Positions 17,442 to 24,929 of a DNA stretch of 34,914 nt are shown piece by piece. The position numbers and the translations under genes are program-made. Source of the DNA: Bacteroidales bacterium (GTDB lineage: Bacteria; Bacteroidota; Bacteroidia; Bacteroidales; UBA932); NCBI GenBank assembly GCA_016283985.1, contig JAEENZ010000193.1, forward strand, positions 1-34,914, read 5' to 3'. Every line of letters starts with the position of its first letter. The stretch's first letter is position 1. Under the pieces are notes generated by a model, which was not told the origin of the DNA, searched no databases, and worked only from the letters and a program-made list of their open reading frames with translations.

Positions 17442-18827
17442 ATGAAGAAGATCATCATTGCATTCGCGGCCCTCGCGGCCCTCGTTTCCTGCCAGAGTCT
17501 GATTGAGGAATGGCAGCCGGTGCTCGGCAGTGCCAAGGAGCCCGCCGATGAGGTGCTGGTGAACTACGATAACCGTGTCACCCACACCATCGCCCAGCTC
17601 AAGGCCATGTACACCACGTCCAAGACACCCATAAAGATAGAGGAGAGCGTATGGATCAAGGGTCAGGTCATCTCTTCCGACCGTACCGGCAACGTGTACC
17701 GCGAGCTCTACATCCAGGACGGCTCCGGTGTTCTGGATGTCAAGGTCGGACGCAGTTCCATGTATTCCGACTACCATCTCGGGCAGTGGATATACATCTA
17801 CGCCACAGGACTTACCCTCGGTGAGTACGACGGCACCCTCCAGTTGGGTGTGAAGGCCGATACCAGCGGCCCCAATGCCGACTACGAGGTGGCATATATC
17901 GACACCCAGCTCCTTATCGACACCCATATCTTCAAGGGTGCGATGGCGGAAAGGATACTCCCCATAGAGGTCACGCCCGAGCAGATCAAGGCGGCCGTCA
18001 CCGAAGGCAAGCAGTCTCCGCTCTGGGGCCGCTATGTCTATGTGAAGGACCTCACCTACGGCTGCAAGAAGGATTATTACACCCATGTGGATGAAAAGGT
18101 ATTCTTCTTCATCTACAAGGATCCGAACGCCAAGGACAAGAAAGCCTCCACCAACCGTTTCTTCTTCTCCGACGGTACCTATAGCGTAAACCGCTGGGCC
18201 ATCACCAAGAATCGCATGAGCATTTATCTCAAGGAGGGAAGGCTGGACAAAGGCTTCAACTGGGCCTCTGACGGAGCCCTCCATTCCGACCGTTACGATG
18301 ATCCGCTGGGCGAGGGCATCGAAGCCAACCTCAAGGCTTATGCCGAGGAACAGCAGAGCATGGGACATACCCTCACCGACGCCGAGAAGGCGGCCTATCG
18401 TCAGTCCGTGCGCGACGAGATCGTCCGCAATGCGGGCGCCCAGTCCATCAGCCAGTACTTCCTGCTGCCGAACAATCAGGATCTTGCCATACGCTCGAGC
18501 GGCTACGGCCGTTTCGCCGACAAGCTCATCCCGGCCGCAATCCTCGGGCGCAAGGACTACGACGATCCTTCTATCTCGTATGCAAAGAATCCCGCCTGCG
18601 TCCTGGGACTCATCAATCTGTACGTGGCGTCTTCGGGCAGCACTCCCCAGATCACCTTCGTGGAGGATCCTAACGAGGAGCTGTCGGAAGAAATGTCATA
18701 CGTGCCGGCTACATATGTGAATGCCGATTACACCCTCAAGGAGGGCTACCAGACCGTTAAAGTTAACAGGGTTCTCTCTTACGACCGCAAGGACGTGAAC
18801 GGAACCAATCATGGGAGAGTAGAATGA
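17442..18827 (+). CDS. DUF5689-like surface lipoprotein with OB-fold-like region
   Basis: This 461-residue lipoprotein has a lipobox ending LVSC (Cys17). After the signal come TIAQLKAMY and then IKIEESVWIKGQVISSDRTG, ELYIQDGSGVLDVKVG and HLGQWIYIYATGLTLGEYDG. This is the typical beginning of DUF5689 proteins and has the look of an OB-fold: a five-strand barrel with a 'dgsg' turn. The remainder has no motif I can name. The gene starts 4 nt after the TonB receptor and overlaps the M3 peptidase by 4 nt (ATGA), so it is almost certainly cotranslated with both. DUF5689 proteins often sit beside TonB receptors and EEP enzymes in Bacteroidota. An accessory role in ligand capture for the receptor, taking the place of SusD, is an inference from this context. 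Confidence 0.8.
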   Translation: MKKIIIAFAALAALVSCQSLIEEWQPVLGSAKEPADEVLVNYDNRVTHTIAQLKAMYTTSKTPIKIEESVWIKGQVISSDRTGNVYRELYIQDGSGVLDVKVGRSSMYSDYHLGQWIYIYATGLTLGEYDGTLQLGVKADTSGPNADYEVAYIDTQLLIDTHIFKGAMAERILPIEVTPEQIKAAVTEGKQSPLWGRYVYVKDLTYGCKKDYYTHVDEKVFFFIYKDPNAKDKKASTNRFFFSDGTYSVNRWAITKNRMSIYLKEGRLDKGFNWASDGALHSDRYDDPLGEGIEANLKAYAEEQQSMGHTLTDAEKAAYRQSVRDEIVRNAGAQSISQYFLLPNNQDLAIRSSGYGRFADKLIPAAILGRKDYDDPSISYAKNPACVLGLINLYVASSGSTPQITFVEDPNEELSEEMSYVPATYVNADYTLKEGYQTVKVNRVLSYDRKDVNGTNHGRVE

Positions 18828-20848
18828 TGAAAAAGAATTTAGTTTTTGTATTTGCAACATTGCTTATGCTTGCATCCTGCCACACTAATCCCTTCCTCAC
18901 GGAATGGGATACCCCTTATGGGATTCCTCCTTTCGACAAGATAAAGACATCCGACTATATCCCCGCCATCAAGGCCGGCATAGCCGAGCAGCAGGCTGAG
19001 ATAGATGCCATCACGGCGTGTGAGGAGGCTCCCACCTTCGAGAATACCATTGCGCCCCTGGAGCTTTCCGGGCGCATCCTCGCAAAGGTGAGCGGAGTTC
19101 TCTACAATGTGGCCGAGACCGACCGCACCGATGCCCTCGACAAGGTCGTGGAGAAATCCATCCCGCTGCTGAGCGAGCACGAGGCCAACATCTCCTTCAA
19201 CAAGGCTCTCTACGAGCGCATCGCAGCTATCTGGAACGGGGACCAGAGCGGCCTCACCCGCGAGCAGCAGATGGTGCTGAAGAAGCACTACGAGAGCTTC
19301 GAGCGCGAGGGAATCGGCCTGCCGGAAGAGCAGCAGGACCGCCTTCGCGTGATAAACTCCGAGATCGCGGCCATGACACAGAAGATAGGCAACAACATCC
19401 TTGCTGAGAGCAACGCCTTCAAGGATAAGTTCGGCTTCAGCGTGAGCGCATATCCGGACAGGATGACCACCACCGCCGACCGCGAGCTGCGCAAGCAGTA
19501 TTATGAGGCCTACACCACCCGCGGCCATCACGGCAACGAGAACGACAACGCCCTGCTTGTGATCGAGGTTCTGCGTCTCCGTCAGGAGAAGGCCAAGATG
19601 CTGGGATTCCCCAGCTCCGCCGCCTACACTCTGGACAACAAGATGGCGAAGGATCCTGCTACCGTCGATAATTTCCTGCGCGGCATCATGAAGGCATCCA
19701 CCGCCAGGGCGCGTGAGGAAATCGTCGACATGCAGAAGGTTATGGACGAGGATATCGCCGCCGGCGTGCTTCCTGCAGGCTCCAAGATCGAGCCTTGGGA
19801 TTGGTGGTACTATGCCGAGAAGGTACGCAAGGTCAAGTACGACCTCGACGACGAGGAAGTGAAGCCTTACTTCCAGAAAGATTCCGTCCGCAACGGCATC
19901 TTCAAAGCCGCAAAGTGGCTCTATGGCGTGAATTTCGAGAAACTCGAAGGCGTGCCCGCATACAACAAGGACTGCGTCGATACCTGGAAACTCACCTATG
20001 ATGACGGTTCTCTGATTGGTATCTTCACCACCGACTATCTGCCCCGCGACAGCAAGCGCGGCGGCGCATGGATGAACAATGTCCGCGAGCAGTATGTGGA
20101 TGCCGAGGGCAATGACGTGCGTCCCATCATCGTGAACGTAGGCAACCTTGCCGAGAACATGAACGTGGACCAGGTGCAGACCGTCTTCCACGAATTCGGC
20201 CATGCCTTGCACGGTCTGCTCACCAAGTGCAACTATCCTTCCGTGAGCGGCACGAACGTCACCCGCGACTTCGTGGAGATGTTCAGCCAGTTCAACGAGA
20301 ACTGGGCCTTCCAGCCCGAACTGCTTGCGCTTTATGCCAAGAATGCAGAGGGCGAGGTCATCCCCGCCGCACTCGTTGATAAGATCAACAACTCCCTCAA
20401 GTTCAACCAGGGCTTCATGACCACCGAACTCTGCGCCGCTTCGATCCTGGATCTCAAGTGGCACGAGCTGGCGGACATTCCCGAGGGACTGGATACCCGT
20501 GAAGCCGCCACCGACTTCATCGATGCATTCGAGGCGAAACTCGCCGAACTCATCGGCCTGAATCCCGAGATCACCTACCGCTACCGCACCACCTACTTCA
20601 ACCATATCTTCTCCAGCGGCTACAACACCGGCTATTATGGTTACCTCTGGAGCGAGGTTCTGGACAAGGATGCCTTCAGCATCTTCGAGGCATCTCCTAA
20701 CGGACCGTTTGATCTTGAGCTCGCAAAGAAGTTCAAGGAGACCTTCCTGGAGAAGGGTGGCAGCGAAGAGCCCATGGTGCTCTTCAAGAGTTTCGCCGGC
20801 CGTGAGCCCGACTCGCATGCATTCCTCGTAGGCCGCGGACTGCTGTAG
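18824..20848 (+). CDS. dcp: M3 family metallopeptidase lipoprotein (dipeptidyl carboxypeptidase-like)
   Basis: This zinc peptidase of the M3 (thimet/Dcp) family has 674 residues, the usual length for Dcp. The zinc site is HEFGHALH (His456, Glu457, His460), with the third ligand probably Glu485 in RDFVEMFSQ. The N-terminal motif NPFLTEWDTPYGIPPFDKI is characteristic of the Dcp branch. The signal peptide ends LMLASC, so the enzyme is probably lipid-anchored (Cys19) in the periplasm or at the surface, unlike cytosolic E. coli Dcp. The gene starts with two ATG codons (18824 and 18827), overlaps the upstream gene by 4 nt and closes the operon before the terminator at 20870. It would release dipeptides from short peptides. 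In this operon it could process peptides freed from nucleoprotein, but it may also be a general scavenging enzyme. Confidence 0.93.
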   Translation: MMKKNLVFVFATLLMLASCHTNPFLTEWDTPYGIPPFDKIKTSDYIPAIKAGIAEQQAEIDAITACEEAPTFENTIAPLELSGRILAKVSGVLYNVAETDRTDALDKVVEKSIPLLSEHEANISFNKALYERIAAIWNGDQSGLTREQQMVLKKHYESFEREGIGLPEEQQDRLRVINSEIAAMTQKIGNNILAESNAFKDKFGFSVSAYPDRMTTTADRELRKQYYEAYTTRGHHGNENDNALLVIEVLRLRQEKAKMLGFPSSAAYTLDNKMAKDPATVDNFLRGIMKASTARAREEIVDMQKVMDEDIAAGVLPAGSKIEPWDWWYYAEKVRKVKYDLDDEEVKPYFQKDSVRNGIFKAAKWLYGVNFEKLEGVPAYNKDCVDTWKLTYDDGSLIGIFTTDYLPRDSKRGGAWMNNVREQYVDAEGNDVRPIIVNVGNLAENMNVDQVQTVFHEFGHALHGLLTKCNYPSVSGTNVTRDFVEMFSQFNENWAFQPELLALYAKNAEGEVIPAALVDKINNSLKFNQGFMTTELCAASILDLKWHELADIPEGLDTREAATDFIDAFEAKLAELIGLNPEITYRYRTTYFNHIFSSGYNTGYYGYLWSEVLDKDAFSIFEASPNGPFDLELAKKFKETFLEKGGSEEPMVLFKSFAGREPDSHAFLVGRGLL

Positions 20849-20869
20849 CGAAACCGCTTGCAATTAATG

Positions 20870-20906
20870 ATAAAACCCCAAAAGTTGACGACTTTTGGGG
20901 TTTTAT
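20870..20906. terminator. Bidirectional terminator between the operon and gpmA
   Basis: Perfect 16-bp stem ATAAAACCCCAAAAGT (20870-20885) with 20891-20906, loop TGACG. T-rich on the plus side and, by symmetry, on the minus side. It serves the convergent genes ending at 20848 (+) and 20925 (-). Confidence 0.85.
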
Positions 20907-20924
20907 ATTTTAAAGATAGGTGGA

Positions 20925-21671
20925 TTATTTCGCTTTGCCCTGATTGGCAACGGCTGCCTGCTTGGCGGCGAGTTCGTCGGGATCGGCGAGGTAGTAATCG
21001 CGGACAAGATTCAGGTCGTCGTCGAATTCAAACACATACGGCACTGCCGTGGGGATGTTCAGTTTGACGATATCAGCATCGGAGATGCCCTTGAGGTGCT
21101 TCACCACGCCGCGGAGGCTGTTGCCATGGGCGACCACGATGATGTTGTCCACAGTCTTGAGCTTGGGGAAGATTTCGCACTCCCAGAAAGGCATGACGCG
21201 CTCGATGCACTGCTTGAGGGCCTCGGTGCGGGGCACATACTGGTCGGGAACGTCCGCATAGCGGGGATCCTGAGTTGCGGAGTTAGGATCTGCATCGGGA
21301 AGAGGGAGGGGCTCCACGTCGTAGCTGCGGCGCCAGATGAGCACCTGCTCGTCGCCGTACTTGGCAGCGGTCTCGGCTTTGTTGAGGCCCTGAAGCATTC
21401 CGTAGTGCTTCTCGTTGAGGCGCCAGCTCTTCTCGACCGGAATCCAGTCGAGGTCCATCGCATCCAGCACGTTGTTGAGGGTCTTAACGGCCCTCTTCAG
21501 GTATGAAGTGTAGGCGATGTCGAATTTGAACCCTGCTTCTTTCAAAGCCTTGCCGGCATCCAGAGCCTCCTGGAGGCCTTTCTCACTTAAATCAACGTTG
21601 GTCCATCCGGTGAACCTGTTTTCTTTGTTCCACTGGCTCTCGCCGTGGCGCACTAGAACGATATTCTTCAT
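20925..21671 (-). CDS. gpmA: 2,3-bisphosphoglycerate-dependent phosphoglycerate mutase
   Basis: GpmA interconverts 3-phosphoglycerate and 2-phosphoglycerate in glycolysis. The 248-residue length is typical. The N-terminus [19 protein letters not shown] holds the phosphorylated His9. [15 protein letters not shown] carries the catalytic Glu87 region, and [15 protein letters not shown] the second catalytic His182. The start ATG 21671 gives the canonical [11 protein letters not shown] -7 promoter box lies 32 nt upstream. The gene is transcribed on its own after the lipoprotein gene at 21722 and ends at a shared bidirectional terminator. No unusual residues were noted. Confidence 0.96.
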   Translation of the reverse strand: MKNIVLVRHGESQWNKENRFTGWTNVDLSEKGLQEALDAGKALKEAGFKFDIAYTSYLKRAVKTLNNVLDAMDLDWIPVEKSWRLNEKHYGMLQGLNKAETAAKYGDEQVLIWRRSYDVEPLPLPDADPNSATQDPRYADVPDQYVPRTEALKQCIERVMPFWECEIFPKLKTVDNIIVVAHGNSLRGVVKHLKGISDADIVKLNIPTAVPYVFEFDDDLNLVRDYYLADPDELAAKQAAVANQGKAK

Positions 21672-21702
21672 ATTAATAAATGATTGATAGTCAAAAGTTG
21701 CA

Positions 21703-21710
21703 CAAAGATA
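21703..21710 (-). promoter_or_regulatory. -7 promoter box of gpmA
   Basis: The minus strand reads TATCTTTG, a full match to TAnnTTTG, 32 nt before the ATG. It lies 12 nt beyond the stop codon of the upstream lipoprotein gene, so gpmA likely has its own start site. No good -33 match was seen. Confidence 0.5.
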
Positions 21711-21721
21711 GCCAAAAATAG

Positions 21722-23278
21722 TTAAAGTCGGAATAAAGATTCCGGCACGTGAAAATCGGGCTCAGGGGTATGCGGGTCCACGAGGGTGTACCAATGTATG
21801 TCGCCGGAGTCCGTTGCATCCGCCCGGTAGAGGCCGATGTAAAGGGGCCCTTCCGGCTGCACGCCCAGGCCCTTCAGGAATCCGTAGGGGAAGGATACCT
21901 CCACGCGGTAGCCGTCCGGCAGAATCGCGGTGCGGGTAGAGATACCGGAATCCCATTCAAAACCGAAATTCCTGTAGAAAGAGTTCTTATAGTCCATCAC
22001 TTTCCCTTCCGGATCCATCTCGAAACCGTAATACTGTTTCATTTCTGGGTCGCAGCTGATGAAAAGCTCCGCCCGGTCGCTTCCGTCCACGGTCCGTTCA
22101 CCCTCTCCCCGGCAGACCGTGAGAGTGGAATCCTTCACGTCGAAACGGAACTCGAGGGCATCTGCGCTTCGGCAGAAAGAAACCTTTGTGGCATCTTCCA
22201 GCCCATACCAGGGATCGTTCAGGTGGGGATAATGCCGGAAAGATTCCAGCATCTGCCCGTATTCTTCGATGGGGGCGGTGGAAGGGAAGCGCTCGAAATA
22301 TTCGGCATCCATGTACACGGCGAAGGAGGTGACGTTGCGCAGACCGTATCCGGCATAGGTCGCAAGGTCGCTGGCGCAGACGTCCGGATGCCAGGGGAGT
22401 TCCACCGCAGGGCGTTTCCAGCGGCTGAAAAGGGATACATCCACCCAGTATTCCAGCACCACCGCATCCTCCGCAGGGAAGACCACCAGATTCTCTTCCA
22501 GCCAGCGCAGGTTGTCGCCGTTGGTGACCGGATATCCGCGCGGGCAGAGCGCATCCTCCTGAGTCAGAGGCACATCCCACGAACGGTAGATGGGCGCGAA
22601 TTCCAGGAAGATGCCTTCGTCCGGCACGACCTTCCTTGGCGCGGGCATGAAGAAAGAGTAGGCCAGATGCGCCAGCTTCGCCCGCGGATCCACCTTGCGG
22701 ATTTCCCGGAGCATGCGATTCTCGACTATCAGCGCCTGCTCGCTGGGAGAGTAAGCCGCGCATTCAGGGCACTGGCAGACGGGTTTATTGTCGTCCAGCC
22801 AGAAATAATAACGGTGATTCCCTGGTTTCAGTATTTTGGCGAACTTCGCTGCGTTGGCGGCGATTATATCCAGGGCCTTTTCTGAGTGCACGCAGCAGTT
22901 GAAATCCGCCGTGCGCGTGCCGTCGGCGTCCATTCGGAACATGGTGGAATCTTCGCTGAACAACTCGCGGGGAAGGAGTTCCCCCATCGCGTGCAGCTGA
23001 TGTTCTACGGTTATACCGTATTTGCGACATTTGCGCCGGAACTGCTTTCCTTCCGGGCTTGCCATGAATGCAGCGACTTCCGATGGCGTGACGTGGGTTC
23101 CTATGGTGTTGATGCCCGAATGCTTCGCCAGTTCCGGCCAGTCCACCTCCGCCAGCTCCTTGGTGCTCAGCACGACACCGCGCATCTGCCACCAGTTGTC
23201 CTGCGCGGTTTCAGCCTGCCTGCAGCCCGGGAAGAGGCTCAGGCAAAGGATAACCGCGTATAAGCTCCTGATTTTCAA
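21722..23278 (-). CDS. DUF4838-type glycosidase-like lipoprotein with CBM9-like domain
   Basis: This 518-residue exported lipoprotein has a signal peptide ending LFPGC (Cys19). The central part resembles DUF4838 proteins, which are thought to be glycan-active and related to TIM-barrel hydrolases: [41 protein letters not shown], followed by [12 protein letters not shown]. The C-terminal region, about 350-515, looks like a family 9 carbohydrate-binding module. It has [41 protein letters not shown] and [20 protein letters not shown]. The ATG is 4 nt after the manA stop, so the pair is probably cotranscribed. A role in handling a host or dietary glycan whose mannose enters through ManA is possible but not shown. 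I cannot identify catalytic acids with confidence. Confidence 0.78.
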   Translation of the reverse strand: MKIRSLYAVILCLSLFPGCRQAETAQDNWWQMRGVVLSTKELAEVDWPELAKHSGINTIGTHVTPSEVAAFMASPEGKQFRRKCRKYGITVEHQLHAMGELLPRELFSEDSTMFRMDADGTRTADFNCCVHSEKALDIIAANAAKFAKILKPGNHRYYFWLDDNKPVCQCPECAAYSPSEQALIVENRMLREIRKVDPRAKLAHLAYSFFMPAPRKVVPDEGIFLEFAPIYRSWDVPLTQEDALCPRGYPVTNGDNLRWLEENLVVFPAEDAVVLEYWVDVSLFSRWKRPAVELPWHPDVCASDLATYAGYGLRNVTSFAVYMDAEYFERFPSTAPIEEYGQMLESFRHYPHLNDPWYGLEDATKVSFCRSADALEFRFDVKDSTLTVCRGEGERTVDGSDRAELFISCDPEMKQYYGFEMDPEGKVMDYKNSFYRNFGFEWDSGISTRTAILPDGYRVEVSFPYGFLKGLGVQPEGPLYIGLYRADATDSGDIHWYTLVDPHTPEPDFHVPESLFRL

Positions 23279-23282
23279 GATG

Positions 23283-24146
23283 CTACAGATGCGTGGTGAG
23301 AAGCTTCAATCCCTGGCTTGCGGGCTCGAAGTTTATGGATTTCTCGCCCATTGCCAGCACGGCCTCGCCTGCCTTTACGGGCGTTCCACCGATGCGGCCT
23401 TCGCCCTCGAGTGCCATCACAATGTAGAAGTTGTCCGGCACGGAGGTCAGGCCTTCCAGGTTGACTGTGAGCGGTTTGGTCAGTTCGTAGACATCCGTCG
23501 TAAAGTACTGGCATCTGGCCACTTCCACGCCGGCGTTCTCCTTGCGCTCGTAGGGCGTCTTGTATTCCGGATATACCTTATAATCAATGACATCCTTCGC
23601 CTCCTGCGTGTGCAGCTGGCGCGGCTTGCCGTCCAGCCCGGGACGGTTGTAGTCGAAGATGCGGTAGGTGATGTCGGAGGTCTCCTGGATCTCGGCCAGA
23701 TAGCATCCGCCGCAGATGGCGTGGATGCGCCCTGCAGGCAGGAAGTAGACATCTCCCGGCGCAACCTTGTGGTCTGCAAGCACTTCGGTGATGCGTCCCT
23801 CGGCCACCAGGCGCACGTAATCATCCTTATCTATCTCCTTGGACAGGCCTGCGAGCAGATGCGCGCCTTCGGCCGCGCCGATGATGTACCACATCTCGGT
23901 CTTGCCGCGGCATCCGTGGCGCTGCGCCGCCACCTCGTCGTTCGGGTGCACCTGGATGCTCAAGTCTTTCTTCGCATCGATAAACTTGATGAGAAGCGGG
24001 AACTCCTTGCCGTAGAGTTCGTTGAGGGTCTTGCCGTCGGCCGGGCCGCCAACCACCTTGGTTTCGTTGCCCTTTACGCCGGACAGCACCCAGTTTTCGG
24101 TGCCCCACACCAGCGTCTTCAGTATTGGTTCGAATTTGTAGATCAT
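23283..24146 (-). CDS. manA: Mannose-6-phosphate isomerase, class I
   Basis: ManA interconverts mannose-6-phosphate and fructose-6-phosphate, linking mannose use and GDP-sugar synthesis to glycolysis. The protein has 287 residues, a compact type I enzyme like the Bacillus forms. Zinc-site and fold landmarks are SIQVHPNDEVA (Gln and His ligands), GKTEMWYII (Glu ligand), FLPAGRIHAICGGCYLAEIQ (His ligand) and ETSDITYRIFDYNRPG with the catalytic Arg. The ATG at 24146 lies only 3 nt from the end of repeat element copy 3. The 5' untranslated region of a polycistronic mRNA from the upstream gene would therefore hold that hairpin. It is followed after 4 nt by the DUF4838-type gene. Confidence 0.93.
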   Translation of the reverse strand: MIYKFEPILKTLVWGTENWVLSGVKGNETKVVGGPADGKTLNELYGKEFPLLIKFIDAKKDLSIQVHPNDEVAAQRHGCRGKTEMWYIIGAAEGAHLLAGLSKEIDKDDYVRLVAEGRITEVLADHKVAPGDVYFLPAGRIHAICGGCYLAEIQETSDITYRIFDYNRPGLDGKPRQLHTQEAKDVIDYKVYPEYKTPYERKENAGVEVARCQYFTTDVYELTKPLTVNLEGLTSVPDNFYIVMALEGEGRIGGTPVKAGEAVLAMGEKSINFEPASQGLKLLTTHL

Positions 24147-24149
24147 TAT

Positions 24150-24260
24150 AGCCTGTCGCTTAAGTATTTGTGTATCAGCAACTTCCTGGAAACAAATCGG
24201 TTAAATTTGCCGATTTGTTTTCGGGAAAACATTGACTATCAATCATTTGCGTGCCAGGAT
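24150..24260. repeat. 111-bp inverted-repeat element, copy 3 (REPIN-like)
   Basis: Ends are AGCCTGT (24150-24156) and CCAGGAT (24254-24260), imperfect. The central 18-bp stem is TTCCTGGAAACAAATCGG (24183-24200) with 24210-24227, loop TTAAATTTG. Two positions differ from perfect pairing, and both would be G-U pairs in a plus-strand transcript. The element covers the whole gap between the holin-like gene and manA and includes the last codons and stop of the former. Confidence 0.83.
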
Positions 24261-24674
24261 ACGCAGTAGCAATCGTACAGCACGAAGGCCGACGCTGCTC
24301 CAGCCGAGGTAATCCGTGCTGTTGTCCTGCAGGCGGACATCAAGCAGCTCCTCGCTGCGCACCAGGTCCTCATAATCCTTCTTGCCGCTCAGGTTATGCG
24401 CGAACTCGTCGCGGAACATCTTCTTGCGGCAAAGGAACAGAATAAGCAGAATCAGCAAAAGCGCTCCGCAGACAATCAGTGCCCCGAGGGCATAATTGTC
24501 CAGCCATTTCCCAAGGAACAGGGTGCCTGCCAGCACGAGTACGGTGAGGAACAGAAGGGCCACGGCGATTATCAGTATCCACGAAAGGACTGCGCCCAGG
24601 GCTTTGGATGCGCTGTCGCTGCCTTTCAGCTTGAGCTGCTCTATCCGCAGGTCTACATAATCCTTGGTATTCAT
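24243..24674 (-). CDS. Holin-X-like (PF07332-type) small membrane protein
   Basis: This 143-residue protein has two hydrophobic segments, about 28-52 (LGAVLSWILIIAVALLFLTV...) and 58-80 (LGALIVCGALLLILLILFLC). A charged N-terminal helix (YVDLRIEQLKLKG) precedes them. This is the layout of the 'phage holin family' (holin-X/Phage_holin_3_6) proteins that are common chromosomal neighbours of YtxH-like genes in Bacteroidota and are not part of a prophage. The function is unknown; an envelope-stress or membrane-organising role is only a guess. The ATG overlaps the YtxH-like stop by 4 nt (ATGA). The C-terminal residues RILARK and the stop are encoded by repeat element copy 3, so the original C-terminus may have been altered. 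Confidence 0.72.
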   Translation of the reverse strand: MNTKDYVDLRIEQLKLKGSDSASKALGAVLSWILIIAVALLFLTVLVLAGTLFLGKWLDNYALGALIVCGALLLILLILFLCRKKMFRDEFAHNLSGKKDYEDLVRSEELLDVRLQDNSTDYLGWSSVGLRAVRLLLRILARK

Positions 24675-24928
24675 ACCGTCTCCGGCTCCTCCGCCGGCTT
24701 ATCTTTTTTGTCCAATGCGTCCTCCAGGGCGTCGAGGCCCTTGGAGACGGTCTCCATAACGGTTTCGGCCACTTCGCCGGCCTTGTTCTTCGCCTTTTCC
24801 GCGATGTCACCCGCGGCCTGCTTCACGCGTTCTGCATCTTCCTTACCCTTGTCGGAAAGAAGGTATGCGGCTGCTACCGCACCAAGTGCGGCACCTGCCA
24901 GGAAACTGAAAAAAGAATTGCTTGCCAT
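24671..24928 (-). CDS. YtxH-like small protein
   Basis: This 85-residue protein begins MASNSFFSFLAGAALGAVAAAYLLSDKGKEDAERVKQAAGD. That is the glycine/alanine-rich membrane segment followed by a long amphipathic helix seen in YtxH-domain proteins. An ATG at 24955 would overlap rnr; the ATG at 24928, one base beyond the rnr stop, is the better start. The C-terminal half is repeat-like and highly charged (AGEVAETVMETVSKGLDALEDALDKKDKP). It forms a tight pair with the holin-X-like gene (4-nt overlap). YtxH proteins are linked to general stress in other bacteria; no specific role can be read from this sequence. Confidence 0.75.
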   Translation of the reverse strand: MASNSFFSFLAGAALGAVAAAYLLSDKGKEDAERVKQAAGDIAEKAKNKAGEVAETVMETVSKGLDALEDALDKKDKPAEEPETV

Positions 24929-24929
24929 A

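Noticed and set aside
5122..20848. SusC/SusD-type polysaccharide utilisation locus
   Set aside because: Two TonB-dependent receptors are present but no SusD, no glycoside hydrolase in the operon and no HTCS or ECF-sigma/anti-sigma regulator nearby.
18839..20863. Minus-strand open frame of 674 codons opposite the M3 peptidase
   Set aside because: Antisense shadow. The plus strand has HEFGH and full family sequence, and the minus product has no recognisable motif.
24243..24928. Prophage remnant suggested by the holin-like protein
   Set aside because: Holin-X/YtxH pairs are ordinary chromosomal genes in Bacteroidota, and there is no integrase, capsid, tail or endolysin gene.
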